Part shown: positions 57,324-64,000 of the stretch, piece by piece
Position numbering within the stretch: the first letter of the stretch is position 1
How the letters are laid out: the number at the start of each line of letters is the position of its first letter
Origin: Actinoplanes ianthinogenes
Lineage (GTDB): Bacteria > Actinomycetota > Actinomycetes > Mycobacteriales > Micromonosporaceae
Assembly: GCF_018324205.1 (NCBI RefSeq)
Contig: NZ_AP023356.1
Location: 1,984,001-2,048,000, forward strand
Direction: 5' to 3'
DNA: 64,000 nucleotides
Notes under the pieces: generated by a model
What the model was told of the DNA's origin: nothing
Database searches by the model: none
What the model saw: only the letters and a program-made list of their open reading frames with translations
Position numbers and translations under genes: made by a program

Positions 57324-58457
57324 CTACCTGGGCACCCGGGGCAGGCCGAGGCCCGCCGACGCGATCAGTTCCCGCTGGATCTCGTTGACCCCGCCGCCGA
57401 AGGTCAGCACCAGGTTGCGTTTGGCCTGCACGTCCAGCCAGGTCAGCAGGCCGGCGGTGGCCGGGTCGGCCGGGTCGCCGTGCCGCCAGACCACCTCCTC
57501 CAGCTCCTGGCCGATCCGCAGCAGCCGCTCCGAGGCGAACACCTTGGTGGCGGAGGCGTCCGCCACGTTCGGCTCGCCGCCGGTGACCTGCCAGTTGAGC
57601 AGCTCGTTCACCCGGCGGCAGGCCTCGGCGCGAGCCAGCGCGCGGCGCACGTCCGGAGTGTCGTGCCCGACGGCCCAGGCACCGACCCGATCGAGGAACG
57701 CGCCGAACCGCCCGGCCGGACCGAGCATCACCCGCTCGTGGTTGAGCTGCGCGGTGAGCAGCCGCCAGCCCTCGTTCTCCACGCCGACCAGGCGATTCAC
57801 CGGCACCCGCACGTCGTTGAGGTAGACCGCGTTGACGTGGTGCGCGCCGTCGCAGGTGATGATCGGCGTCCACGAGTAGCCGGGATCGGTGGTGTCGACG
57901 ATCAGGATCGACAGCCCCTTGTGCCGTGGCGCGTCCGGGTCGGTGCGGCAGGCCAGCCACAGGTAGTCGGCGTCGTGCGCGCCGGTGGTGAACACCTTCT
58001 GCCCGTTGACCAGGTAGGCGTCGCCGTCGCGCACCGCCCGGGTCCGCAGCGCGGCCAGGTCGGTGCCGGCCTCCGGCTCGGTGTAGCCGATCGCGAAGTG
58101 AATCTCCCCGGCCAGGATCCGCGGCAGGAAGAACTCCCGCTGCTCGCTCGTGCCGTGCGCGAGCAGCGTGGGCGCCACCGTTTGCAGCGTGACGGCGGGC
58201 AGCGGCACGTCGGCGCGGGCCGCCTCGTTCACGAAGATCTGCTGCTCGACCGGCCCGAGCCCACCGCCCCCGAACCGCTCCGGAAACCCCAGGCCCAGCC
58301 ACCCGTCGCGGCCCAGCCGCCGGACCAGACCGCGGAAAACCTCGCCGTGCCTCTGCCGCAGCATCACCGCACGGTCCGCTTCATCCAGCACCCGATTCAG
58401 GTACGCCCGGAGCCGCGCCCGCAATGCCAGCTGGTCCTCAGTCAGGTCGATGAACAC
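57324..58457 (-). CDS. fadE29: Acyl-CoA dehydrogenase FadE29 (ChsE2)
   Basis: A 377-residue acyl-CoA dehydrogenase closely similar to FadE29 (Rv3543c), the catalytic subunit of ChsE1-ChsE2 that dehydrogenates the propionyl side chain of 3-OPC-CoA. The catalytic base E241 in LNHERVM has the same number as reported for M. tuberculosis. Other landmarks: FAIGYTEPEAGTDLA, GQKVFTTGAHDADYLWLA and LTFGGGVNEIQRELIA. GTG start, 20 bases inside the fadE28 end. Confidence 0.94.
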   Translation of the reverse strand: MFIDLTEDQLALRARLRAYLNRVLDEADRAVMLRQRHGEVFRGLVRRLGRDGWLGLGFPERFGGGGLGPVEQQIFVNEAARADVPLPAVTLQTVAPTLLAHGTSEQREFFLPRILAGEIHFAIGYTEPEAGTDLAALRTRAVRDGDAYLVNGQKVFTTGAHDADYLWLACRTDPDAPRHKGLSILIVDTTDPGYSWTPIITCDGAHHVNAVYLNDVRVPVNRLVGVENEGWRLLTAQLNHERVMLGPAGRFGAFLDRVGAWAVGHDTPDVRRALARAEACRRVNELLNWQVTGGEPNVADASATKVFASERLLRIGQELEEVVWRHGDPADPATAGLLTWLDVQAKRNLVLTFGGGVNEIQRELIASAGLGLPRVPR

Positions 58458-59466
58458 CGTGGCCTCCCAGCCGGTCGAGGCAGTACTCCGCGCCGCCGAG
58501 GTGCCGGACCAGGTCGCGGACCAGGGCGGTGTGGCGGTGCAGTGGGTAGGCGACGTCCAGGCCGAGGCCGCCGTGCAGGTGGTGACAGGTGCGCAGGGCG
58601 GGGAGGGCCGCGCTGCTCAGCCAGTAGGCGGCGGTCCACAGGTCGGTGGCTGCGGGCGTACCGGAATCGTGGTCTTGATCTTGGTGCCAGCTGGCGGCCA
58701 GGGCGGCGAGATGCATCGTGCGGGAGGCGACGTAGACGTCGGCGATCTGCTGGGCGACGGCCTGGAAGGTGGCCAGGGGGCGGCCGAACTGGTGGCGGTC
58801 GCGCACGTGGCCGGCGGTCATCCGGAGCGCGCCGGCCAGAGCGCCGTCACCGAGCGCGCAGGCCCCCGCGACGGCGAACCGCTCGATGTCGGCCGGGCCG
58901 TCGCCGAGCGGTTCGGCGGCGACGTCCTCCAGGCGCAGCGCGAACTCGGCAGTCCCGGCCGAGGTCGGGGTGCGTTCCAGCGTGACACCGGGAGCGGCAG
59001 GATCCACCAGGGCAACGGCTCCTTCCCCGCCCGCCGGGACCAGGATGCGGCAGGCCTGGTCGGCGTCGGGGACGGCGCGGCAGGTTCCGGTGAGCCGCCA
59101 GTCGTCGGTGGCCGTCACCGGATCACCGAGGGCTGCGGTCAGCACGCGACCCTCCAGGACCGGCGGGAGCAGCTCCCGCTGCTGGCGCGAGCTGCCGAAA
59201 CGGGCCACCGGGAGCACCCCGAGGGACAACGTGGACCAGGCCGGCACCGGCGCGGCGTGGCGGCCGATCTCGGTGAGCAGCAGGCCGGTCGCCACCGCGC
59301 CGAGCCCGGCGCCCCCGAGCTCGGCCGGCACCGCGAGGCCGGGCAGGCCGGCCTGACCGAGCGACTTCCACAGTCGCCGCGGGGAGCCGTCATCGTCGCT
59401 CAGCACCTCGCCGGCGAGGCGGACGATCGCCTCCTGCGCGTCGTCGAGCGCGAAGTCCGGACCCAT
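58438..59466 (-). CDS. fadE28: Acyl-CoA dehydrogenase FadE28 (ChsE1)
   Basis: A 342-residue non-catalytic acyl-CoA dehydrogenase subunit like FadE28 (Rv3544c), partner of FadE29. The C-terminal domain shows RDRHQFGRPLATFQAVAQQIADVYVASR and HHLHGGLGLDVAYPLHRHTALVRDL. The ATG was chosen; a longer frame upstream would cover the KstR box. It leads the operon fadE28-fadE29-chsH-ltp2 and is divergent from kstR. Confidence 0.92.
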   Translation of the reverse strand: MGPDFALDDAQEAIVRLAGEVLSDDDGSPRRLWKSLGQAGLPGLAVPAELGGAGLGAVATGLLLTEIGRHAAPVPAWSTLSLGVLPVARFGSSRQQRELLPPVLEGRVLTAALGDPVTATDDWRLTGTCRAVPDADQACRILVPAGGEGAVALVDPAAPGVTLERTPTSAGTAEFALRLEDVAAEPLGDGPADIERFAVAGACALGDGALAGALRMTAGHVRDRHQFGRPLATFQAVAQQIADVYVASRTMHLAALAASWHQDQDHDSGTPAATDLWTAAYWLSSAALPALRTCHHLHGGLGLDVAYPLHRHTALVRDLVRHLGGAEYCLDRLGGHGVHRPD

Positions 59467-59474
59467 GCCGCCAT

Positions 59475-59488
59475 TAGAACACGTTTCA
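59475..59488. promoter_or_regulatory. KstR operator between fadE28 and kstR
   Basis: TAGAACACGTTTCA matches TnnAACnnGTTnnA. It is 8 bases from the fadE28 ATG and 87 bases from the kstR ATG, so it controls the side-chain operon and may also autoregulate kstR. Confidence 0.85.
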
Positions 59489-59575
59489 CTTCCGGATGAA
59501 CATCGACGGCCGCAACAGACCGTCAACATCCCGTTGCTAGGCTGAGTAGGACCACAGCGCCGCGAGGGGTAAACC

Positions 59576-60196
59576 ATGGCAGCACCGAGAACGAATACCA
59601 GTATTGGCGCCGCGCGCAGCACGCTCGACACCGAGCAGGGCTCCGCCGCGCAGCGCGACCGGCGCCGCCGGATCCTCGAGGCCACCCTGCTGCTGGCGTC
59701 GAAGGGCGGCTATGACGCGGTGCAGATGCGCACCGTCGCCGAGCGCGCCGAGGTCGCCCTCGGCACGCTCTATCGCTACTTCCCCTCGAAAATTCACCTG
59801 CTGGTCTCCGCCCTGGCCCTGGAGCTGGAGAAGACCCGGGAGAAACTGGAGCGCAAGCCGATCCCCGGCGACACCCCGCACGAGCGGATGCAGTTCGTGC
59901 TGAGCCGGGTGACCCGGGCGATGCAGCGCGAGCCGCAGCTCACCGAGGCGATGACCCGGGCCTTCATGTTCGCCGATCCGTCCGCGAGCGCCGAGGTCAA
60001 CGCGGTCGCGCAACTGATGGAGGACATGTTCACCCGGGCCATGCACGACGGCGAGCCGACCGCCGACGACCGGGCCAAGGCACGGGTCATCGGCGACGTG
60101 TGGCTGTCCAACCTGGTGGCCTGGGTGACCCGCCGCGCCTCGGCGAACGACGTCATCAACCACCTGGAGCTGGCCAGCCGTCTGCTCCTGCGCTGA
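59576..60196 (+). CDS. kstR: TetR-family repressor KstR
   Basis: A 206-residue TetR protein very similar to KstR (Rv3574), the repressor of cholesterol catabolism released by 3-oxo-cholestenoyl-CoA type ligands. The helix-turn-helix RRRRILEATLLLASKGGYDAVQMRTVAERAEVALGTLYRYFPSK covers about residues 30-75; the effector domain phrases TEAMTRAFMFADPSAS and ARVIGDVWLSNLVAWVTRRAS are nearly those of KstR. Its own gene is beside one of its operators. The stop abuts the convergent SRPBCC gene with no gap. Confidence 0.95.
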   Translation: MAAPRTNTSIGAARSTLDTEQGSAAQRDRRRRILEATLLLASKGGYDAVQMRTVAERAEVALGTLYRYFPSKIHLLVSALALELEKTREKLERKPIPGDTPHERMQFVLSRVTRAMQREPQLTEAMTRAFMFADPSASAEVNAVAQLMEDMFTRAMHDGEPTADDRAKARVIGDVWLSNLVAWVTRRASANDVINHLELASRLLLR

Positions 60197-60628
60197 TCAC
60201 TCCGTCAGCGCGACCAGTTTCGCCAGCGCCTGCTGACCCGCCGCGCCGGCCTGCTTCTCCAGCATGCCGGCCATCGGGCCCTTCAGTGCCGGGCCGACGA
60301 ACTCCATCTCGTAGGTGATGTGCGAGCCGGTGTCGGTCGCCGCGATCACGAAGAGGTTCGTCGCCTTGACGCCCATCGGGCCGTCGCCGTTCTGTTCGAG
60401 CCGGCCCGGCGCGTCCGCCGCGACCACCCGCCACGCCATCTCGGCGGGCATGCCCATCAGCTTGACCTTCTGCCGATACGTGGTGCCGGTACCGAGGCTC
60501 GCCGGCACGTCGCCGGTGAAGCCCTCGTGCATCGTGTTCCATTCCGCGACCCGGGACAGGTCCGTGACGACATCCCACACCCGCTGCGGATCCGCCTTGG
60601 CATCGGCCTCAACGGTCACCTTGGCCAT
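60197..60628 (-). CDS. SRPBCC-family protein behind a KstR box
   Basis: A 143-residue START/Bet v 1-like (SRPBCC) protein. Landmarks: MAKVTVEADAKADPQRVWDVVTDLSRVAEWNTMHEGF, a sheet region TYRQKVKLMGMPAEMAWRVV, and a long C-terminal helix with an AGAAGQQALAKL repeat. The ATG has AGGAGGAGCG upstream. Such proteins bind hydrophobic ligands in a large cavity. An exact KstR box 25 bases upstream points to steroid handling, for example a carrier or a regulator of pathway flux; the ligand is unknown. Confidence 0.82.
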   Translation of the reverse strand: MAKVTVEADAKADPQRVWDVVTDLSRVAEWNTMHEGFTGDVPASLGTGTTYRQKVKLMGMPAEMAWRVVAADAPGRLEQNGDGPMGVKATNLFVIAATDTGSHITYEMEFVGPALKGPMAGMLEKQAGAAGQQALAKLVALTE

Positions 60629-60653
60629 CGCGCTCCTCCTCCAGTAGAGCAAC

Positions 60654-60667
60654 TAGAACAGGTTATA
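60654..60667. promoter_or_regulatory. KstR operator for the SRPBCC gene
   Basis: TAGAACAGGTTATA matches TnnAACnnGTTnnA exactly, 25 bases upstream of the SRPBCC start and 54 bases from the divergent thioesterase start. Confidence 0.85.
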
Positions 60668-60721
60668 GCAGTGTGACTTGATTCACTAGCTCAGCGAGCC
60701 GTGGGCAGCGATGCTGTTGTC

Positions 60722-61369
60722 ATGGAGGGACAGGCTCTGATCCATCGACGTGAGGCCATCACCGAGCTCGGCGACGCGCTGCGGACACTGGTCGAGCACG
60801 CCACCACCACCGAGGCGCCGACCGGCGAGCTGCTGCGCGCCGCCGCCGAGATCCGCGACGTCATCGACCGGCTGGGCGAGCGGGTGCGCGGCCACGCCAC
60901 CCTGTCCCGCGCCGACGACCTGCTCGGCGGCATCCGGATGTACAACCCGGTCATCGGCCCGGGCAGCGCCCTCGCGCCGCCGCTGCACATCGAGGTGGTG
61001 GACGGGACGGCGATCGGCCGGTGCACGCTCGGGATGGCCTTCGAGGGCCCGCCGATGTTCGCGCACGGCGGCGTCAGCGCCATGCTGCTCGACCAGATCC
61101 TGGGGCATGCCGTGGTCGCCTCCGGCAACCCCGGCATGACCGTGCGCCTGGACACCGGCTATCACGCGCCGGTGCCGCTGCTGACGCCGCTGCGGCTGAC
61201 CGCCGACGTGCGCGACGTCGACGGCCGCCGGGTGACCGCGACCGGTGTCATCGCCACCGAGGCCGACCCGGGCACCGCCCTGGTGACGGCCACCGGGACC
61301 TTCGTCGGCCTGCGCGCCGACCAGGTCCAGCGTTTGTTCGGCCAGGTCAGCGCACCCGCTCGGCCTTGA
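60722..61369 (+). CDS. PaaI-like acyl-CoA thioesterase
   Basis: A 215-residue hotdog-fold thioesterase. An N-terminal helical extension (about 1-85) precedes the hotdog domain, whose central helix carries FEGPPMFAHGGVSAMLLDQILGH, the HGG motif of the PaaI/THEM4 group. The ATG was chosen; a GTG 21 bases earlier is in frame. It shares the divergent region with the KstR-controlled SRPBCC gene, so it may release CoA from stalled steroid intermediates. The 3' end overlaps the convergent pdxY by 23 bases. Confidence 0.85.
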   Translation: MEGQALIHRREAITELGDALRTLVEHATTTEAPTGELLRAAAEIRDVIDRLGERVRGHATLSRADDLLGGIRMYNPVIGPGSALAPPLHIEVVDGTAIGRCTLGMAFEGPPMFAHGGVSAMLLDQILGHAVVASGNPGMTVRLDTGYHAPVPLLTPLRLTADVRDVDGRRVTATGVIATEADPGTALVTATGTFVGLRADQVQRLFGQVSAPARP

Positions 61370-62198
61370 ACTGCATGCGCGGCGTGGCGTAAAACTCCTG
61401 CGCCTGGATCAGCCGCAGCTCGCGCTCGCCGGAGCGGTGGGTGGTGTCGAGCAGGTCGAACACGCTGGAGACGGTCCGCTCCAGCGACAGGGCGGCGTCC
61501 TTGGTCGCGACGTAGTGCGCGGTGAACAGGGCGGCCGTGACGTCACCCGACCCGTTGGCCTTGAACGGCAGGTACGGCGTGCTCACCAGCCACGCGCCCG
61601 TGCCGTCCACCACCAGCATCTCGATGGTGCCCGCCGGCCGGTCGGGCCGCTCCACGCTGGTCACCAGCACGGTCGACGGGCCCATGGCCCGGGCCAGGTC
61701 GGCCGACGCCAGGGTCGACTCGATGGTGCTCGGCTCGGTGCCGGTCAGGAACCCCAGCTCGAACTGGTTCGGCGTGATGATGTCGGCGACCGGCACCACC
61801 CGGTCGCGCAGCAGCTCGGGGATCTCCGGCGCGACGAAACAGCCGGACTTGGCGTTGCCCATGACCGGGTCGCAGGCGTAGACCGCCTCGGGGTTGGCGG
61901 CCTTCACCCGGCGCACCGCGTCGATGATGACGTCGCCGATGCCCACCCCGCCCTGATACCCGGAGAGCACGGCGTCGATCTCCGGGAACACGCCCCGCTC
62001 CTCGACGCCGAGCAGGACCTCGGCCACGTCCGGCGGCGGGATGAGCGGCCCGCGCCAGGCGCCGTAGCCGGTGTGGTTGGAGAAGTTCACCGTGTGGACC
62101 GGCACGACCTCGACACCGATGCGCTGAAGCGGGAAGACGGCCGCGGAGTTCCCGACGTGCCCGTGGGCGACCGCCGACTGGATGGACAGAACCTTCAT
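61347..62198 (-). CDS. pdxY: Pyridoxal kinase
   Basis: A 283-residue ribokinase-fold kinase of the PdxY type that phosphorylates pyridoxal. N-terminal SIQSAVAHGHVGNSAAVFPLQRIG, the substrate part FSNHTGYGAWRG, CDPVMGN, and the ATP/anion-hole motif FKANGSGDVTAALF with catalytic D. Full length for the family. Its start lies 65 bases from the divergent AhpD-like gene. A housekeeping gene at the edge of the steroid cluster. Confidence 0.93.
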   Translation of the reverse strand: MKVLSIQSAVAHGHVGNSAAVFPLQRIGVEVVPVHTVNFSNHTGYGAWRGPLIPPPDVAEVLLGVEERGVFPEIDAVLSGYQGGVGIGDVIIDAVRRVKAANPEAVYACDPVMGNAKSGCFVAPEIPELLRDRVVPVADIITPNQFELGFLTGTEPSTIESTLASADLARAMGPSTVLVTSVERPDRPAGTIEMLVVDGTGAWLVSTPYLPFKANGSGDVTAALFTAHYVATKDAALSLERTVSSVFDLLDTTHRSGERELRLIQAQEFYATPRMQFKAERVR

Positions 62199-62262
62199 AT
62201 CCCCAGCCTAGGCAGCACGGATGAAGATGTACGGCCGGGTGGGTGGCTGCCACCCTGGGGGC

Positions 62263-62832
62263 ATGGCCTATATCGATCTCGGCGTGGACGAGAAGAGCTT
62301 CCCGGGCATCACCGGGCCGATGGCGTTCCGGCCGGAGACCGCGAAGCCACTCAACGAGCTGGCCGAGGTGCTGCTGCGGGCGCCGAACTCGCTGCCGGCC
62401 GCGGAGCGCGAGCTGATCGCGGCGTACGTGTCCGGCCTCAACGAGTGCGTCTTCTGCTGCTCCTCGCACACCGCGTTCGCGGTCGCCCAATACGCCGCCG
62501 CGGACGTCACCGACGGCGCCTCGATCGTGGCGCAGGCCCGCGCCGACCTGGACACCGCGCCGATCCCGGCGAAGCTGAAGGCGCTGCTGCGGATCGCCGG
62601 CGCCGTCCAGCAGACCGGCCGCGCGGTCACCCCGGAGCTGGTCGACGCCGCCCGGGCGACCGGCGCCACCGACGTCGAGCTGCACGACACGGTGCTGATC
62701 GCGGCCGCGTTCTGCATGTTCAACCGCTACGTCGACGGGCTCGGCACGTTCGCGCCCCAGGCGCCCGAGGACTACACGCCGATGGCCCACCGGATCGTCG
62801 AGCAGGGGTACGGCATCCCGCAGGTGCGCTGA
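62263..62832 (+). CDS. AhpD-like/peroxidase-related protein
   Basis: A 189-residue helical protein of the carboxymuconolactone decarboxylase/AhpD superfamily. The redox motif ECVFCCSSHTAFA (C-x2-C-x3-H with an extra cysteine) is intact, preceded by RELIAAYVSGLN. The ATG at the MAYIDLGVDEK position has GGGGG upstream; a longer in-frame start is less likely. Relatives relieve oxidative stress or act as peroxidases. No link to steroid genes. Confidence 0.87.
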   Translation: MAYIDLGVDEKSFPGITGPMAFRPETAKPLNELAEVLLRAPNSLPAAERELIAAYVSGLNECVFCCSSHTAFAVAQYAAADVTDGASIVAQARADLDTAPIPAKLKALLRIAGAVQQTGRAVTPELVDAARATGATDVELHDTVLIAAAFCMFNRYVDGLGTFAPQAPEDYTPMAHRIVEQGYGIPQVR

Positions 62833-62851
62833 GCACCCTACCGGACCGCGC

Positions 62852-63922
62852 TCACCGCCGCGATCTCCGGCGCTGATAGACCCCGATGCCGAGGCCGGCG
62901 AGGAGGATCCCGCTGCCGGCGAGGACCCGGCGCACAGTGGTGGAGTTCTGCGCGCGGCACTCCGCCGGGTCGTCGTGGGTCAGGGCGCACGCGATCAGAG
63001 CGCCCTCCTTCGCGCCGTAGGTCTGCTTCAGGGCGGCCTGAAGCTCCTCCCACTGGTGCCGGGTCTCGACGATCGCGCCCGTCACCGCCTTGGCGAAGTT
63101 GGTGCGCACGATGCCGCGCGGGGTGGTGGGATCGGTCGTGTCGCCGGTGTCCGGATCGACGATGCCGTTGTCCTTGTTGAGGGCGGCGTGGGTGATCCGG
63201 TTCGCGCAGGCTCCGGTGCCGGGGATGCTGTCGTCGAGGACGAAGCAGCCGGTGGACAGTTCGCCGGGCACCGTGGGTTTGCCGGTGCCACGCAGGTCGA
63301 GGACCGCGCTCGGGGCGGGCAGGTCCAGACCCGGCGGGTTGTCGGCGCCGGGCTGCCGGTCCGGGTCGGCCTCGTCGGACCAGTTGCTGTGTGAGTAGAA
63401 GTCCTGGGCGCCGTGCAGCGCGCGGCCGAAGGCCTCCAGCGCCTTGCACTTGGCCCGCGGCTCGGCCTTCGGGGACAGCTCGCAGTCGGTGCCGAGATCG
63501 ACCTGCGCGTCGATGATCCGGCCGTCGTCGTCGAGCACGCCGCCGGCGGCCCGGACCGCCTCCGTGAAGCGGCCGCGCAGGTGGTCGACGCAGCGCAGCA
63601 GCGCCGCGGTGGCCTGGTCGCGGGTGCGCGGGTAGCCACCGGCGAGGTAGTCGGCGTCGTCGCAGTGCGCGGCCGGGTCGGAGATCTCGGTGCTGTCCGG
63701 GGAACCGACGCCGCCGAACTTGCGCTCGTGGCCGGCGAGCTGGTCCATCGACCGTGGCGCGAAGCACGCGGCGCCGTGCTCGGCGGCGGTCCGGCAGGCG
63801 ACCGCGGCGCGGGTGATCCGCTCGTGTTCCCGGTGCTGGCCGCCGCCGTCGATGGTGCCGAACCCGGGGACGATCGCGAGCACGAGGGCCGCCGCCGCTC
63901 GTCCCATCCGCTCGCCGCCCAT
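62852..63922 (-). CDS. Secreted CinY/Het-C-like metal-site protein with C-terminal anchor
   Basis: A 356-residue exported protein. A signal peptide (GRAAAALVLAIVPGFGTIDG) precedes QHREHERITRAAVAC, and the core holds AFGRALHGAQDFYSHSNWSD, the histidine/aspartate cluster typical of CinY and Het-C-type phospholipase-like proteins. Several cysteines (for example TAAEHGAACF, DPAAHCDD) may form disulfides. A membrane segment with an RRRSRR tail ends the chain, so the protein is probably surface-anchored. ATG codons at 63922 and 63907 are both possible. Function unknown; lipid hydrolysis is a guess. Confidence 0.72.
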   Translation of the reverse strand: MGGERMGRAAAALVLAIVPGFGTIDGGGQHREHERITRAAVACRTAAEHGAACFAPRSMDQLAGHERKFGGVGSPDSTEISDPAAHCDDADYLAGGYPRTRDQATAALLRCVDHLRGRFTEAVRAAGGVLDDDGRIIDAQVDLGTDCELSPKAEPRAKCKALEAFGRALHGAQDFYSHSNWSDEADPDRQPGADNPPGLDLPAPSAVLDLRGTGKPTVPGELSTGCFVLDDSIPGTGACANRITHAALNKDNGIVDPDTGDTTDPTTPRGIVRTNFAKAVTGAIVETRHQWEELQAALKQTYGAKEGALIACALTHDDPAECRAQNSTTVRRVLAGSGILLAGLGIGVYQRRRSRR

Positions 63923-64000
63923 CCGTCCAGGCTGCCCGAGCGGCGCCGTCCCGGAACCACCCCGTCCGGATGAGCGCCTCCCTGCTTGACAGCAATTCAC

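Overview
The window is high-G+C DNA with dense, overlapping genes, GTG and TTG starts, F420-type and TetR/MarR families and a nearly complete steroid-degradation locus. This fits an actinobacterium, most likely a Micromonosporaceae member such as Actinoplanes; the genus is inferred from gene style only. Function names rest on recognisable similarity to the Mycobacterium tuberculosis and Rhodococcus cholesterol genes, recalled without running any search. LAYOUT. 1-2209: tail of fadE26, an unusually short fadE27 and an LLM flavin oxidoreductase. 2280-5414: unrelated membrane protein, lipoprotein and a small membrane-protein/winged-helix operon. 5380-10604: a three-gene operon matching Rv3529c-Rv3531c (sulfotransferase, SDR, unknown), a divergent alcohol dehydrogenase and a nitronate monooxygenase. 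10594-13027: fadD19 and echA19, divergent. 12990-17958: LuxR-type ATPase regulator, reductase-like protein, aldo/keto reductase and TetR. 17971-19901: a lower-G+C island of two genes sharing an amyloid/RHIM-like motif, flanked by convergent genes. 19903-27036: fadD, DUF35, two ltp thiolase-like genes, cyp125 and fadA5. 27851-35628: HIP (ring C/D) genes ipdF, fadE30, fadD3, an extra enoyl-CoA hydratase, fadE31, fadE32 and fadE33. 35585-41240: MFS/MarR pair, diiron-type hydrolase with membrane partner and TetR, MOSC protein, lipoprotein. 41248-54333: hsaA-D-C-B, kshA, small Cys protein, kshB, hsaE-G-F, a delta4-ketosteroid dehydrogenase, kstD and a MaoC hydratase. 54961-60667: ltp2, a fused chsH2-chsH1, fadE29, fadE28, kstR and an SRPBCC gene. 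60722-63922: thioesterase, pdxY, AhpD-like protein and a secreted CinY-like protein. HOW IT WORKS TOGETHER. CYP125, FadD19, EchA19, FadA5, FadE26/27, FadE28/29, ChsH and Ltp2 would shorten the C17 side chain. KstD and KshAB open ring B, HsaA-D cleave ring A, HsaE-G process the ring A-derived C5 acid, and FadD3, FadE30-33 and IpdF act on the HIP remnant. Eight sites matching the KstR consensus TnnAACnnGTTnnA exactly and three near matches lie at divergent promoters, and kstR itself is in the window. One exact KstR2-type site lies between fadE30 and fadD3; kstR2, ipdAB, fadA6 and mce4 are not here. The most unusual items are the RHIM-like gene pair, four 50-bp tandem repeats that form a chain of coupled 17-codon frames between fadE31 and fadE32, the chsH2-chsH1 fusion, and a fadE27 missing about 100 residues. 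No tRNA, rRNA, CRISPR array or insertion sequence was seen, and no gene-free stretch exceeds 300 bases.
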